From Methylobacterium brachiatum (GTDB taxonomy: Bacteria > Pseudomonadota > Alphaproteobacteria > Rhizobiales > Beijerinckiaceae): a DNA stretch of 64,000 nucleotides. The notes under the pieces were generated by a model. That model did not search any database. It was not told the DNA's origin and saw nothing but the letters and a program-made list of their open reading frames with translations. Position 1 is the stretch's first letter. The number at the start of each line of letters is the position of its first letter. Made by a program: the position numbers and the translations under genes. Shown one piece after another: positions 8,596 through 16,810 of this stretch. The stretch is from contig NZ_JAJALK010000021.1 of the NCBI RefSeq assembly GCF_020523825.1, positions 1-64,000 on the forward strand. The letters are read 5' to 3'.

Positions 8596-8850
8596 TCAGG
8601 GCTCCTCGCCGGCTGCCGCGGGCGCGTCCGCAGCGACCCTCGGCGTCGCGCATGGGAAGGAGACGACGGTGCCGGAGCCGTGCGCGCGACCGGAAACACG
8701 GCCCCTGCGGGCCTCTTCCTCCATCAGCGCGGCGCCGACCTCGACGGCGATGTTTTCCAGGAGCCCGTCGAGATGGTTGGGGGCGAGGGCGCGGCTCGCG
8801 CGCACGATGGCGGCGATGGCGTCTCCGAGGCGGTCGTCGACGTCACGCAT
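8596..8850 (-). CDS. Small hypothetical protein coupled to the AAA protease gene
   Basis: The 84-residue helical protein is not recognised. Its ATG at 8850 lies inside the end of the upstream AAA protease frame, with the order ATG CG TGA, so translation of the two is probably coupled. Residues 1-45 are mainly helix (LGDAIAAIVRASRALAPN), and the Ala/Pro-rich C-terminus is likely flexible. Tight coupling suggests an accessory or adaptor for the protease, but no motif shows this. A longer start at 8883 is less likely because it would overlap the upstream gene by 41 bp. Confidence 0.55.
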   Translation of the reverse strand: MRDVDDRLGDAIAAIVRASRALAPNHLDGLLENIAVEVGAALMEEEARRGRVSGRAHGSGTVVSFPCATPRVAADAPAAAGEEP

Positions 8851-10852
8851 CGCGCGCCTCCTCAGGGTAGTGACCGCCGACACCGAAGTGTCGGGCGATG
8901 ATCGTCCTGACCTCGTCGCCCGACAGCACGCGGCTGCGCATCAGCCGCAGGGCGACCTTATCGATGAGGTCGGCATGCTCCAGGACCAGTCGGTCGGCTC
9001 GCCCCTGCAGAAGGGCGAGGTCGGTCTCGACCCGGAGCCGGAAAGCGGGAATGGTCCGGACCATGGACATCGCGTCGTCCTCGGTTCCGAGCCACACCAT
9101 CGTGTCGCCGAGGCCGTAGGAGCCATGCGCGGCGGCCACCAGCTTGGTCGCTGCGGCGAGGTCCGAGCCGGGCTGGCCGGCCGAGCCAGAGTTGACGGAG
9201 CCCCACAAGGCGTCGGCGGCCCGGCCCGCGAGGAGCACCACGGCAAGGTCGTCGAGCTCGCTTCGGGAGAAACTCGAACGCGCGCGCACGCGCCTCCGCG
9301 TGAGTCCCGCATACGGCCCCGTCATCACGGTCGAGACGGACTCGATCTCGAATGCACGGGTTAGGTGTCCCAGAACGGCGTGCGATGACTCATGTCTTGC
9401 CACCGCCAAAACCTCTTCGCGCGAGCGGGTCTCGACCGGGGCGACCTGGGCCACAAGATCGGTGGGGATCATCGGGCGCCCGGCCGAACGGGCAGCGCCA
9501 CGGGCACGCTTGGCCCAGCCTGCGACCTCCGCCCCGGTGGCGCCCGCACCGACGGCAGCGATGGGCGCAAGGTCAAAGGTCGCCAGGTCGCCCCCGAGGT
9601 GCTGGCGCAGGATGCCGGCAATGGCCGCGGTGTCGGGCCGTTCGATCCTGACGCTCCGGTTGAGGCGCCCCGGGCGGACCAGGGCCTCGTCGAGCCGCTC
9701 CGGAAAGTTGGTCGCGCCGATGATGATCAGGGACGCGCTGTCGCCGGAGACCGCCGAGTCCAGGGCCGTGAGGATGTGCGAGACGATGGGCGTCCAGTAA
9801 TCGCGGTTGCGATTATCGATGGTGGCGCGGTTCGGGATCGCGTCAATTTCGTCTAGTAGAAGTACCGCCGGGCCAGCGGCAGCGGCCTGCCCAATGACGG
9901 TGTCGACTTGCCGTACGACTTCATTGATGTGTCCGCCGGTTGAGGCGAACCATGACGAGACACTTGTTGAGAAAAACGGAACGCTTAGAGACTTAGCGAT
10001 ACTTCTGGCAAACGATGTCTTTCCAACGCCTGCCTCGCCGCCCAAAACGATGTTGCGGTCCTCGATGCTGCTCCAGGGTCTGCGACCCTGCCGATACTCG
10101 GAGACCGCGGCGATGAGGTCCCGGCTCCAGGACATCGCGGTGTCGCCGTAGCCGTGGCAGTTCTCGATGAGGGGCACGTCGGCGAGCCCGGGGTCGAAGG
10201 TGGTCATGGCCTTCGAGGCGGCCACGATGCGACGCACGCAGGCGCGCCCCGAACTGCCCCGGCGGATGCAACCGGCAAGCGTTGCGAAGGACAGCCCGGC
10301 GCCTGTCCCGCGCGGGATCGGCCCCGGCCGCGAGCCGGTGACGATGCGGATGGTGGAGCGTAGCGCACGCGGGGTCGGAGCCTTGATCTCCACCCGGATG
10401 TCGGCAAGGGCCGTGAGATTGCCGGGAAGGTAACGGGATGGCGCATTGCTTACCCCGAGCACGTTGTGGCCGCATCCGAGCGCCTCGCTGACGGCCTCGC
10501 ATCCGACGTCGGGCTTGTCCTGCATGCGGCTGGCGCCGTTGCGCTTGACCAGATCGCCGTCGCTGGCGCGCCGCAGGGCCTGGGCGACCGGCTCGACCCA
10601 GTCGGGGCCCGGGACGGCGACGACGACGGCGAGGCCGTTGCGCCGCGCGATGCGCTTCATGTCGGCGGGACGCATCGCGTCGCAGAGCATCGCCATCGCC
10701 AGCACGACGCTGACGCGTGCGGTGGCGTTCGGGTCCGCGGCCTCAACGTAGGTCGTGTCGGCAAAGAGGTCGTCGAGGTCCTGGGTCCGTGCCGGTTCGG
10801 CGGTGCGGGCGAGACGCTTCGGGACCTTGGGCTTGGTGGTGGACTTGGGCAC
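8843..10852 (-). CDS. Soluble FtsH-like AAA ATPase / M41 metalloprotease
   Basis: The 669-residue protein probably unfolds and degrades protein substrates using ATP. The AAA domain (about 255-470) has Walker A GEAGVGKTS (272-280), Walker B LLLDEID (331-337) and a second-region-of-homology segment GATNFPERLDEALVRPGRL. The peptidase domain follows, with the zinc motif HESSH (487-491) and a likely third ligand D564 (GSDLAAATK). Residues 50-175 include VLGVSNAPSRYLPGNL, which looks like a degenerate copy of an AAA sensor region, so the N-terminal half may be an inactive AAA module. FtsH itself has two N-terminal membrane helices; none is seen here, so it is likely cytosolic. The GTG start (10852) has GGAGG six bases upstream, inside a perfect hairpin. 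Confidence 0.85.
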   Translation of the reverse strand: MPKSTTKPKVPKRLARTAEPARTQDLDDLFADTTYVEAADPNATARVSVVLAMAMLCDAMRPADMKRIARRNGLAVVVAVPGPDWVEPVAQALRRASDGDLVKRNGASRMQDKPDVGCEAVSEALGCGHNVLGVSNAPSRYLPGNLTALADIRVEIKAPTPRALRSTIRIVTGSRPGPIPRGTGAGLSFATLAGCIRRGSSGRACVRRIVAASKAMTTFDPGLADVPLIENCHGYGDTAMSWSRDLIAAVSEYRQGRRPWSSIEDRNIVLGGEAGVGKTSFARSIAKSLSVPFFSTSVSSWFASTGGHINEVVRQVDTVIGQAAAAGPAVLLLDEIDAIPNRATIDNRNRDYWTPIVSHILTALDSAVSGDSASLIIIGATNFPERLDEALVRPGRLNRSVRIERPDTAAIAGILRQHLGGDLATFDLAPIAAVGAGATGAEVAGWAKRARGAARSAGRPMIPTDLVAQVAPVETRSREEVLAVARHESSHAVLGHLTRAFEIESVSTVMTGPYAGLTRRRVRARSSFSRSELDDLAVVLLAGRAADALWGSVNSGSAGQPGSDLAAATKLVAAAHGSYGLGDTMVWLGTEDDAMSMVRTIPAFRLRVETDLALLQGRADRLVLEHADLIDKVALRLMRSRVLSGDEVRTIIARHFGVGGHYPEEARDA

Positions 10853-10878
10853 GGCTGCCTCCGATGCGAGGCAGCCGT
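10851..10878 (-). promoter_or_regulatory. Hairpin covering ribosome-binding site and start codon
   Basis: A perfect 11-bp stem (ACGGCTGCCTC / GAGGCAGCCGT) with a 6-nt loop spans the GGAGG ribosome-binding site and touches the GTG start of the AAA protease gene. In the mRNA this would hide the start, suggesting control at translation initiation. Confidence 0.5.
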
Positions 10879-10908
10879 ACGCATTCGGGCGCGCCGGTCA
10901 GGCCTCGT
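10853..10908 (-). repeat. Leader repeat, copy A
   Basis: This leader is similar to 11278-11329. It holds the start-site hairpin, then a variable spacer, then CGCCGGTCAGGCCTCGT (10892-10908, identical in both copies). The identical block contains the stop codon of a possible 27-codon minus-strand frame (10898-10981) ending in Tyr-Glu-Ala. Copy A precedes the AAA protease gene. Confidence 0.5.
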
Positions 10909-11004
10909 AAGGTGATGGGGACGGGGAGGGGACGCGGGCCGTTTTCCGGCCGGTCGGGGTCGGTATGAGGTGGTGGCGCATGGGGGTTCCTCTCGGCCCT
11001 GCCG

Positions 11005-11277
11005 TCAGGACGGGCCGATGCTTTCGTCGAAGGGTTCGGAGTCCTTGCGCTGCGCCCAGGCCGTTACGCGGACGTCGCGCGGGCGTGCGCCGGCCGGTTC
11101 CGCAAGGGCGCGGGCCCGTCGCTCGGCCTCGGCCATCGCCGATGCGCCGAGGGTGACGAGCACGGCGGACACGCAACGTGTCAGGGCCGCCTCGCCGCAA
11201 GCGACGCGCAGGGCGCTGAGCTTCTGGAAGATCTCGCCGATCTGGCGATCCGGGTCGTGGGGGTTGTCGAGGGACAT
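11005..11277 (-). CDS. Small hypothetical helical protein
   Basis: The 90-residue protein is of unknown family. Residues 10-60 form likely amphipathic helices (IGEIFQKLSALRV, RCVSAVLVTLGASAMAEAE), and the C-terminus is charged. The ATG at 11277 is chosen because GGAGG lies six bases upstream; a longer frame to 11484 is low-complexity. It is transcribed towards the AAA protease gene and carries the same leader type, so the two may be co-controlled. Perhaps a substrate, adaptor or regulator of the protease, which is inference from position only. Confidence 0.5.
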   Translation of the reverse strand: MSLDNPHDPDRQIGEIFQKLSALRVACGEAALTRCVSAVLVTLGASAMAEAERRARALAEPAGARPRDVRVTAWAQRKDSEPFDESIGPS

Positions 11278-11329
11278 GGCGGCCTCCGCAACGAGGCGGC
11301 CGGGCGCGTGCACGCCGGTCAGGCCTCGT
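11278..11329 (-). repeat. Leader repeat, copy B
   Basis: This is the second copy of the leader seen at 10853-10908. The hairpin arms are 11278-11286 and 11293-11301 (8 of 9 pairs) and contain the GGAGG of the 90-residue gene. The block CGCCGGTCAGGCCTCGT is at 11313-11329 and again contains the stop codon of a short frame (11319-11504, 61 codons, ending His-Glu-Ala). Confidence 0.5.
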
Positions 11330-11749
11330 GGGGTTTCGAACGGGTCGGGGCGACGGGGCGGCCCGCGGCGCCGCGGTGTCCGCGCACGCCCCGAAGCCGG
11401 GCATCGGCCGTTCGTATGAGGGCGTCGAGGCGGATCATCGTCGAAAGCATCCCTGTGGCGGCCCGGAGAAAGCCTGGGCGGCACGCATCAGCGCCGTGGC
11501 GCATGGAGACAACAAACAGCTCGGTTAACGCCGGTCAACTGTTACGCCGAGCATTTGCGAGATGAGGCGGCAAGCCTGTGGATCCCTGTGCAGTTCTGGA
11601 AGGGGCCAGCGCCACGAGCCTGGAAAGCCTGGGCGGATGGTGGCGAACGACTCCGCAGAGCATGCATCAGTCGGGCCGGCACGGGGCATGATGAGGTTAG
11701 GGCGGAGGTATGGGGCGCACCCGGACGGACGTTTCTGCCGCCGGGCCGG
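11330..11749. other. Intergenic region with only a doubtful short frame
   Basis: Apart from the start of the doubtful 61-codon minus-strand frame (11319-11504), no gene, RNA or clear regulatory site was recognised here. Confidence 0.4.
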
Positions 11750-12463
11750 CTAGGCCTTGGGCTCGATGCGCCAGAAATCGGTGCTGTAGTTGTTCAGCCT
11801 GCCGTGATGGGCATCCACCGTCGCGGCGTAGGTGCGCGGGATCTTCTCGGCGTCCTTGCCGTCCCTGAGGTACTCCTGCACGGACGACAGCGCGGAATCC
11901 CTTAGCCGTTCCCAAGTCCGGAGCAGCTCCTCTTCCTCCTCCTGGCGTTTGCGGGCCGCGCTGAGCTTCGGCCTGTAGGCCTCCCGGGCATAGTCCGGCC
12001 GGGGGTCGTGCACGTACGCGAACGTGATGTCGCCGCGGGTCCAGGCCTCCGCTTCGGACCTGCGCCAGCGGTAATGGACCGTGACGCTCATGTTTCGGCC
12101 CGGACGGATCGGGTGGTGGATCATCGCGTCGTCGATGTGGAAGAGCTTCCCCTCACGCTCCTCCTGCTCCCGACGGTGCTTCATCTCGGAAACGGCGTAC
12201 GAGAGCTTCCTTCCGGCACGCCGCGCATCCTCCTCGGTGCTGGCGCGCTTGGCGGCCGACCTCGCCGCGTCGAAGCGGGAGAGCGCCTGCTCGAAGTTCC
12301 TCAGGGTGTTGGCCACGTAGGGACCGCAGCGCCGGAGGGGAAGCCGCCGCAGGGCGTCCGGCCTGCCGCCCTCGACCGCGTCGTCGATGAGGCGGTCGAG
12401 GTCCGCCTCGTCGATGGCGTCGAGGGCGGCCTTTTCCTCGGTGGTGAGGTTGATCCCGCTCAT
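11750..12463 (-). CDS. Hypothetical charged protein with coiled-coil segments
   Basis: The 237-residue protein matches no family I know. It is strongly helical and charged: residues 50-110 (RFDAARSAAKRAST and onward) and 170-205 (ARKRQEEEEELLRTWERL) look like coiled coils. Between them lies a short beta-rich section (MSVTVHYRWRRSE, DITFAYVHD). It is soluble with no signal peptide. It lies upstream of the FtsH-like module on the same strand and may be structural or regulatory cargo. AGGGAGG lies about 20 bases upstream of the ATG, too far to be a good ribosome-binding site, so the start is moderately certain. Confidence 0.5.
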   Translation of the reverse strand: MSGINLTTEEKAALDAIDEADLDRLIDDAVEGGRPDALRRLPLRRCGPYVANTLRNFEQALSRFDAARSAAKRASTEEDARRAGRKLSYAVSEMKHRREQEEREGKLFHIDDAMIHHPIRPGRNMSVTVHYRWRRSEAEAWTRGDITFAYVHDPRPDYAREAYRPKLSAARKRQEEEEELLRTWERLRDSALSSVQEYLRDGKDAEKIPRTYAATVDAHHGRLNNYSTDFWRIEPKA

Positions 12464-12551
12464 GGGAATGCTCCGACTGGCAGTTCGCAGGGAGGGGGAC
12501 GGTTCCGCCCCCGGGGCTGGTGGGACACCTCGTCACCGAGGTTGGCGCAGT

Positions 12552-13055
12552 TCAGAGAAGCCCCATGACCAGGTTGTGGATCAGCGCATCGAGCCATGCC
12601 TTCTCGTAGTTCCGGTACAGCGGCCTGGCGGGGCGATGGCCGATATCGGCGAGCAGGCCACCGAGGCTGACCAGGCGGTCCCGCTTCCTGCGGTCGAAGC
12701 CGAAGCGCATGCTCGCCGCGTCGGGGCCGCAGATCAGCCAGTCGTCGGTGCGCTTCAGGGCATGGGCCCAGAGCGATGTCTCGCCCTCGTCGAGGAGCGA
12801 CCCGCCGGGGATGAGCTGGATGCCCATGATGGCCACGAGGTCGTCGGGGTGCCTCTCGTGCAGGGCGGCGAGCAGGAGCTCGTAATCGATGGTCTGCTCG
12901 GGCTCGCGGCGCTGGCTGCCCGTCTGGGTCTCGTCGATGCACTTCTGCACCATCACGATGCGGTAGCGCGCGGCCAGCGCGTCCCAGGCGCCGACGCGAT
13001 GCGCCTCGATGACCGAGTTCGCGTCCAACAGCACGGGCCCACGGTGCACCGGCAT
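12552..13055 (-). CDS. PIN-fold protein of DUF4411 type (putative toxin)
   Basis: The 167-residue protein resembles the DUF4411 branch of PIN-fold nucleases. LLDANSVIEAHR carries the first Asp (D11), LLDEGETSLWAHAL the central acidic cluster (about 89-93), and DDWLICGPDA the last ones (about 104-112). Such proteins are usually encoded beside an XRE-ImmA/IrrE gene, as here: the partner's stop is 7 bp before this start on the same strand. The likely role is an RNase-type toxin or defence effector restrained by that partner. A second much larger PIN protein lies at 4010-5665. Family call from motif layout and context. Confidence 0.7.
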   Translation of the reverse strand: MPVHRGPVLLDANSVIEAHRVGAWDALAARYRIVMVQKCIDETQTGSQRREPEQTIDYELLLAALHERHPDDLVAIMGIQLIPGGSLLDEGETSLWAHALKRTDDWLICGPDAASMRFGFDRRKRDRLVSLGGLLADIGHRPARPLYRNYEKAWLDALIHNLVMGLL

Positions 13056-13062
13056 GTCAGGC

Positions 13063-14178
13063 TCACATGTCGAACGGGCGGGCGATGCCGTAGACGTCGA
13101 AGAGCTCCCCGAGCCCGTCGATGCTCACTCCGAGCATTTTCGCGGTGCGGCGTACGGAGACGTGTCCCTTCTCGATCCCGGCGGCCATGACCGTCATGAA
13201 CCGCCGCCCGAAGAGCGGGGGCGGGGCGTCCTGGCGCCCGTCAGGCTGGCCGTTGTGGCTGAGGAGGCGGTCGTCGAAGGCGCGGGCGGCGTCCGCATCC
13301 ATCACCCCAATGCTCACCAGCCGCCACTTCAGGGCGCGGGAGGTGACGCCGAGCGCGGTCGCGGTCCGGTTGAGCCAGGCGTAGTCGATCTGGTCCGCGG
13401 GATGCCTGGCGAGCACGTCGCGCGGCATCAGCAGGGCCGAGGCGAACTTGTCCGCCATCTGCTCGATGCGCTTCTGGATCTTGCCCGACCCGACGCCGTC
13501 GTCGAGCCGCTCGGGCGGCATCGCGTCCCAGGTCAGGACGTGGAAGAGCTCGTGGGCGAGGTCGTAGTTACGCCGCCCGGCCGGCTCGTTCCGGTTCACG
13601 AGCACGGCGCCGAGGTCGCGCACCAGGCACGCCGCCCCGGAGATGCCGTCTTGCGCCTCGACCATCAGCACGAGCGTCGAGAGTTGATCCTGCATGGCCT
13701 CGACCAGACCCTGGGAGGGTACCGGCCCGAGGTTGAGGAAGGCCGCGACACCCTCGCCCGCGGCCTCGGCGGCCTCGTAGCTTTCGGTCCGGGTCAGGTT
13801 GAGCCGATGCACGACGGGCGACAGCGCCTTACCGGTCGCCACGCTCAATTCGCGGTACGCGCCGATCCACTCGCCGGCCTTGCGCTCGAACGCATCCAGG
13901 TCGTTCGTGCCGAGCGCGCCGTCGCGCCGCCACGAGAAGCGAGCCTCCCCGACGATGAGGAAGGGGTTCGTGAAGTAGTCGAGGTCGACCTCGAAGGCCT
14001 GGACGGCGAGCACGAGCTCCTCGGCCGACAGCTTGCGCTGTCCGGCCTCGATCTGCGCGATGGTCTGGTGGTTCTTGAACCCGAACGTCTCTGCGAGTTG
14101 CTCCTGGGAAAGCCCGCGGCGCTCGCGCAGCGCCTTCAGTCGGGTTCCGGTCGATGTCGGTGTCATGGTCTGCCCCAT
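13063..14178 (-). CDS. XRE repressor fused to ImmA/IrrE metallopeptidase
   Basis: The 371-residue protein pairs an XRE helix-turn-helix (about 12-66, LKALRERRGLSQEQLAETFG) with an ImmA/IrrE-type zinc peptidase domain holding HELFH (209-213) and a downstream KFASALLMPRD helix. Family members bind an operator and cleave a repressor or antitoxin, or act as antitoxin of a linked PIN protein. Here the PIN gene follows after 7 bp, so the two form an operon and plausibly a toxin-antitoxin or defence unit. A perfect inverted repeat 11 bp upstream is a likely autoregulatory operator. ATG 14166 is an alternative start. Confidence 0.85.
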   Translation of the reverse strand: MGQTMTPTSTGTRLKALRERRGLSQEQLAETFGFKNHQTIAQIEAGQRKLSAEELVLAVQAFEVDLDYFTNPFLIVGEARFSWRRDGALGTNDLDAFERKAGEWIGAYRELSVATGKALSPVVHRLNLTRTESYEAAEAAGEGVAAFLNLGPVPSQGLVEAMQDQLSTLVLMVEAQDGISGAACLVRDLGAVLVNRNEPAGRRNYDLAHELFHVLTWDAMPPERLDDGVGSGKIQKRIEQMADKFASALLMPRDVLARHPADQIDYAWLNRTATALGVTSRALKWRLVSIGVMDADAARAFDDRLLSHNGQPDGRQDAPPPLFGRRFMTVMAAGIEKGHVSVRRTAKMLGVSIDGLGELFDVYGIARPFDM

Positions 14179-14188
14179 CTGCTCGGCC

Positions 14189-14217
14189 TATCTTGCAACA
14201 AGGCAGTTTGCAAGATA
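14189..14217 (-). promoter_or_regulatory. Inverted-repeat operator of the XRE-ImmA/PIN operon
   Basis: Perfect 10-bp arms TATCTTGCAA (14189-14198) and TTGCAAGATA (14208-14217) are separated by 9 bp. They lie just upstream of the XRE gene start and in a locally AT-rich patch. The size and spacing suit a dimeric HTH repressor. Confidence 0.65.
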
Positions 14218-14402
14218 TTAACGAAACCTACGAGGATGCAAAGGAGGTAGGGCTACGTACCTCCTCGGCAGCGTCCTCGGACCGGGGGCTCCGCGCCAGG
14301 ACCACCCGGCCGCCCCGGCGCCAGAGGCCCCGGCAAGCGGATGAGCCCTGGCGCGAGACGGGTCGGCGGCGATGGTCCGCGACCCTCGGTACGGAGACGA
14401 AG

Positions 14403-14576
14403 ATGGCAACCAATCCTCCCAGTGGCGACGGGCACCGCAACGGCGCGGTGCGCGACCGGTCCCAGGTCTACAACCCCACCACCGAGACCTGGACGAAGCG
14501 GAACTCGGACACCGGCCGGTTCATGGACGGCAAGGCCGACGGCAAGCCCTTCAAGGGCGTGCGCAAGGAGCGCTGA
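14403..14576 (+). CDS. Conserved small basic protein (57 aa)
   Basis: This tiny soluble protein has the pattern VYNPTTETWTKRNSDTGRFM then DGKPFKGVRKER. I recall it as a widespread short conserved hypothetical of proteobacterial accessory DNA, of unknown function. GGAG lies seven bases upstream of the ATG. It is the first rightward gene after the divergent XRE-ImmA/PIN operon and ends 60 bp before the DUF2235 gene, so it may share the CBASS transcript. Confidence 0.65.
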   Translation: MATNPPSGDGHRNGAVRDRSQVYNPTTETWTKRNSDTGRFMDGKADGKPFKGVRKER

Positions 14577-14636
14577 GGCGCCCGAGCGGGCCCGGCATGT
14601 GCCGGGCCCGCAACCCCGTATTCGCAAGGGCGCGTC

Positions 14637-16190
14637 ATGGCCAAGAACATCGTCGTCTTCTCGGACGGCACCGGGCAGGACGGTGGCGTCCGTCCCGAGC
14701 AGCACGTCAGCAACGTCTACAAGATGTACCGGGTCTGCAAGGTCGGGCCCGAAAGCGGGATCGACCCGTCCGAGCAGGTCGCGTTCTACGACCCCGGGCT
14801 AGGGACGGACATCGGCGCGACGGCGCTCACGGCGCCCGTGCGGTTCGCCCAGAAGATGGCGGCCTCGCTCTCGGGCCGCGGCATCACCCGCAACGTCGCC
14901 GACTGCTACCGCTTCATCGTCGACCACTACGAGCCCGGCGACAGGGTGTTCCTGATCGGCTTCAGCCGCGGGGCCTACACGGTCCGGTGCGTCGCGAACC
15001 TGCTGATGTATTGCGGCGTCCCGACCCGGGGCCGGGACGGGCCGCTCCTGCGCTTCCGCGGGATGACCGCCGACATCGCCCGGGAAGCCGTCGAGACCGT
15101 CCTGGAGCACGGGGCAGGCCACCCCCGCGCCGAGTTCGACGCGGAGCGGCACGAGCTCGCACGGCGGTTTCGGGTCAGGTACTGCTCCGACCATCGCGAC
15201 GGCGACGGCAAGTCCAACGTCGAGCCTTACTTCATCGGGACATTCGATACGGTCGCGGCGCTGGGCGTCTCGGGCCCGAAGCGGACCCTGATCAAGGCCG
15301 GCCTGACGGCCGCGGTCGTCATCCCGCTCGCCACCACCATCGCGGTGACCTCCGCGGGGGTCGGGGGCGCCTCCTACCTGTTCGGCGGCTCATTCTGGAA
15401 GGCGGACCTGGGCGCCGCGAGCGTCCTCATCGCCGTGTCCGCCATGGCGGTCCTTGCCGTCCGGCGCCGGCTGGTCGCCGCGAAGACCAAGACCATCTCG
15501 GACTGGCCCGGTCCCGGTCAGTCGAGGAGCCACGTGGCGGAGTGGAAGGGCGAGAACTTCGACCGCCTCCTCAGCGCCCAGGTCGGCTATGCCCGGGCGG
15601 CCATCGCCATCGACGAACGGCGCAAGGACTTCGACCGCGTGAGGTGGGGGCCGACCGCGGTCACGCCGCCGCGGACTCCCGGGGCGCCCGACCAATTCCG
15701 GCAGTTCTGGTTCGCCGGCAACCACTCGGACATCGGCGGCAGCTACGACGAGACGGAATCCCGCCTGTCCGACATCGCGCTTAAGTGGATGCGGGAGCAG
15801 GCCGTCGGGGTCCCGGACGGCCTCAAGATCGACGGCATGCCGGCCGTCGCCGACCCGCGCCACCCCGTGGAGGTCATGCGCATCCCGCGGCTTCGGCTGC
15901 ACCCCTCCGCCGCCGGGGTCCAGCACTGCGAGGTCGCCGGCATGCGGGATGCCATCGCGGCCCGCGTCTCCGCCTCGTGGGTGCCGGCCTGGGTGAGGCG
16001 TTGGGCGCAGGGCAAGTCCTGGGAGACCAAGGACCGGGACATCAAGCCCGACGCGACGGTGCATGCGAGCGTCGACGAGCGCTTCGCCCTTCAGGCCGTC
16101 GTCCAGTGCGACGGCGTCGCCCCGTATCGCCCGGCTCCGCTGAGGGCCCACCAGCGCTTCGCGACCTACTACGAGGGACCTGTCGGCTGA
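14637..16190 (+). CDS. DUF2235 alpha/beta hydrolase with internal membrane segments
   Basis: The 517-residue protein belongs to the DUF2235 family, which includes Tle1-type phospholipases. VVFSDGTGQ opens the fold. IGFSRGAY holds nucleophile S110, FIGTFDTVAALG gives D204, and WFAGNHSDIGGSY gives H363 as a likely catalytic triad. Two hydrophobic stretches (about 220-250 and 258-276) interrupt the hydrolase and should anchor it in the membrane. It lies directly upstream of a SLATT gene and a CD-NTase gene on the same strand, with a 107-bp gap. I infer a membrane-damaging lipase effector of that CBASS-type operon; DUF2235 is not among the usual CBASS effectors I know. It could also be an independent housekeeping-like hydrolase. 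Confidence 0.8.
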   Translation: MAKNIVVFSDGTGQDGGVRPEQHVSNVYKMYRVCKVGPESGIDPSEQVAFYDPGLGTDIGATALTAPVRFAQKMAASLSGRGITRNVADCYRFIVDHYEPGDRVFLIGFSRGAYTVRCVANLLMYCGVPTRGRDGPLLRFRGMTADIAREAVETVLEHGAGHPRAEFDAERHELARRFRVRYCSDHRDGDGKSNVEPYFIGTFDTVAALGVSGPKRTLIKAGLTAAVVIPLATTIAVTSAGVGGASYLFGGSFWKADLGAASVLIAVSAMAVLAVRRRLVAAKTKTISDWPGPGQSRSHVAEWKGENFDRLLSAQVGYARAAIAIDERRKDFDRVRWGPTAVTPPRTPGAPDQFRQFWFAGNHSDIGGSYDETESRLSDIALKWMREQAVGVPDGLKIDGMPAVADPRHPVEVMRIPRLRLHPSAAGVQHCEVAGMRDAIAARVSASWVPAWVRRWAQGKSWETKDRDIKPDATVHASVDERFALQAVVQCDGVAPYRPAPLRAHQRFATYYEGPVG

Positions 16191-16297
16191 CCGGCCCCGA
16201 CGGGCGGGCGCCCGAGGGCTCCCGCCTCGCGATCCAGTCGTCCCCTCGGTTCGGTCCGTCGGGCGCCCATGCCAACCCAAGCCTACGGAACGTGCCG

Positions 16298-16810
16298 ATG
16301 TCACAGCCCCTCACCGAGAGGATTTCCGACGAGCTCCTCCGCATGGAGGAGGACTGCACCCATTCCGCGAAATCGCACTTCAACGCGCAGGCACGCTGGA
16401 ACAGGTGGAACTACCTCTTCGGCTTGCCGTCCGTGGTGATCAGCGCCTTGGCCGGGACCGCCTTCTTCAAGGACTATGCGGCGGTCGCCGGCGTCATGAC
16501 CGCCGTCGTCACCGTCCTGACCGCGCTGATGACGTTCCTCAAGCCGTCCGAGCGCGCGAACGCCCACAAGAACTCGGGCGACCAGTACCTCTCGCTGCGC
16601 AACGATGCGCGCGTCTATCGCCTGATCGGCCTGACCATGGCCACCGAGGAGGAGGCCGCCATTGCCGGCATGACGGGTCTGACGACCCGTCGGAACGAGC
16701 TGAACCAGGCCAGTCCCCCGGTTTCCGGCCGTGACTTCAGGAAGGCCAAGGTCGGCATCGACGCCGGGGAAGCGGTGCACGCGGTGGACCGGAGGGAGGC
16801 GCAGGCGTGA
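16298..16810 (+). CDS. SLATT-domain two-TM protein (predicted CBASS effector)
   Basis: The 170-residue protein has two close membrane helices (about 38-56 and 60-82), preceded by an amphipathic helix (DELLRMEEDCTHSAKSHF) and followed by a long cytosolic helical tail. This is the layout of SLATT domains, predicted pore-forming effectors found with nucleotide-signal systems. Its stop codon overlaps the GTG start of the CD-NTase gene (GTGA, 16807-16810), so the two are translationally coupled. On signal production it would be expected to permeabilise the inner membrane and abort phage infection. Confidence 0.8.
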   Translation: MSQPLTERISDELLRMEEDCTHSAKSHFNAQARWNRWNYLFGLPSVVISALAGTAFFKDYAAVAGVMTAVVTVLTALMTFLKPSERANAHKNSGDQYLSLRNDARVYRLIGLTMATEEEAAIAGMTGLTTRRNELNQASPPVSGRDFRKAKVGIDAGEAVHAVDRREAQA

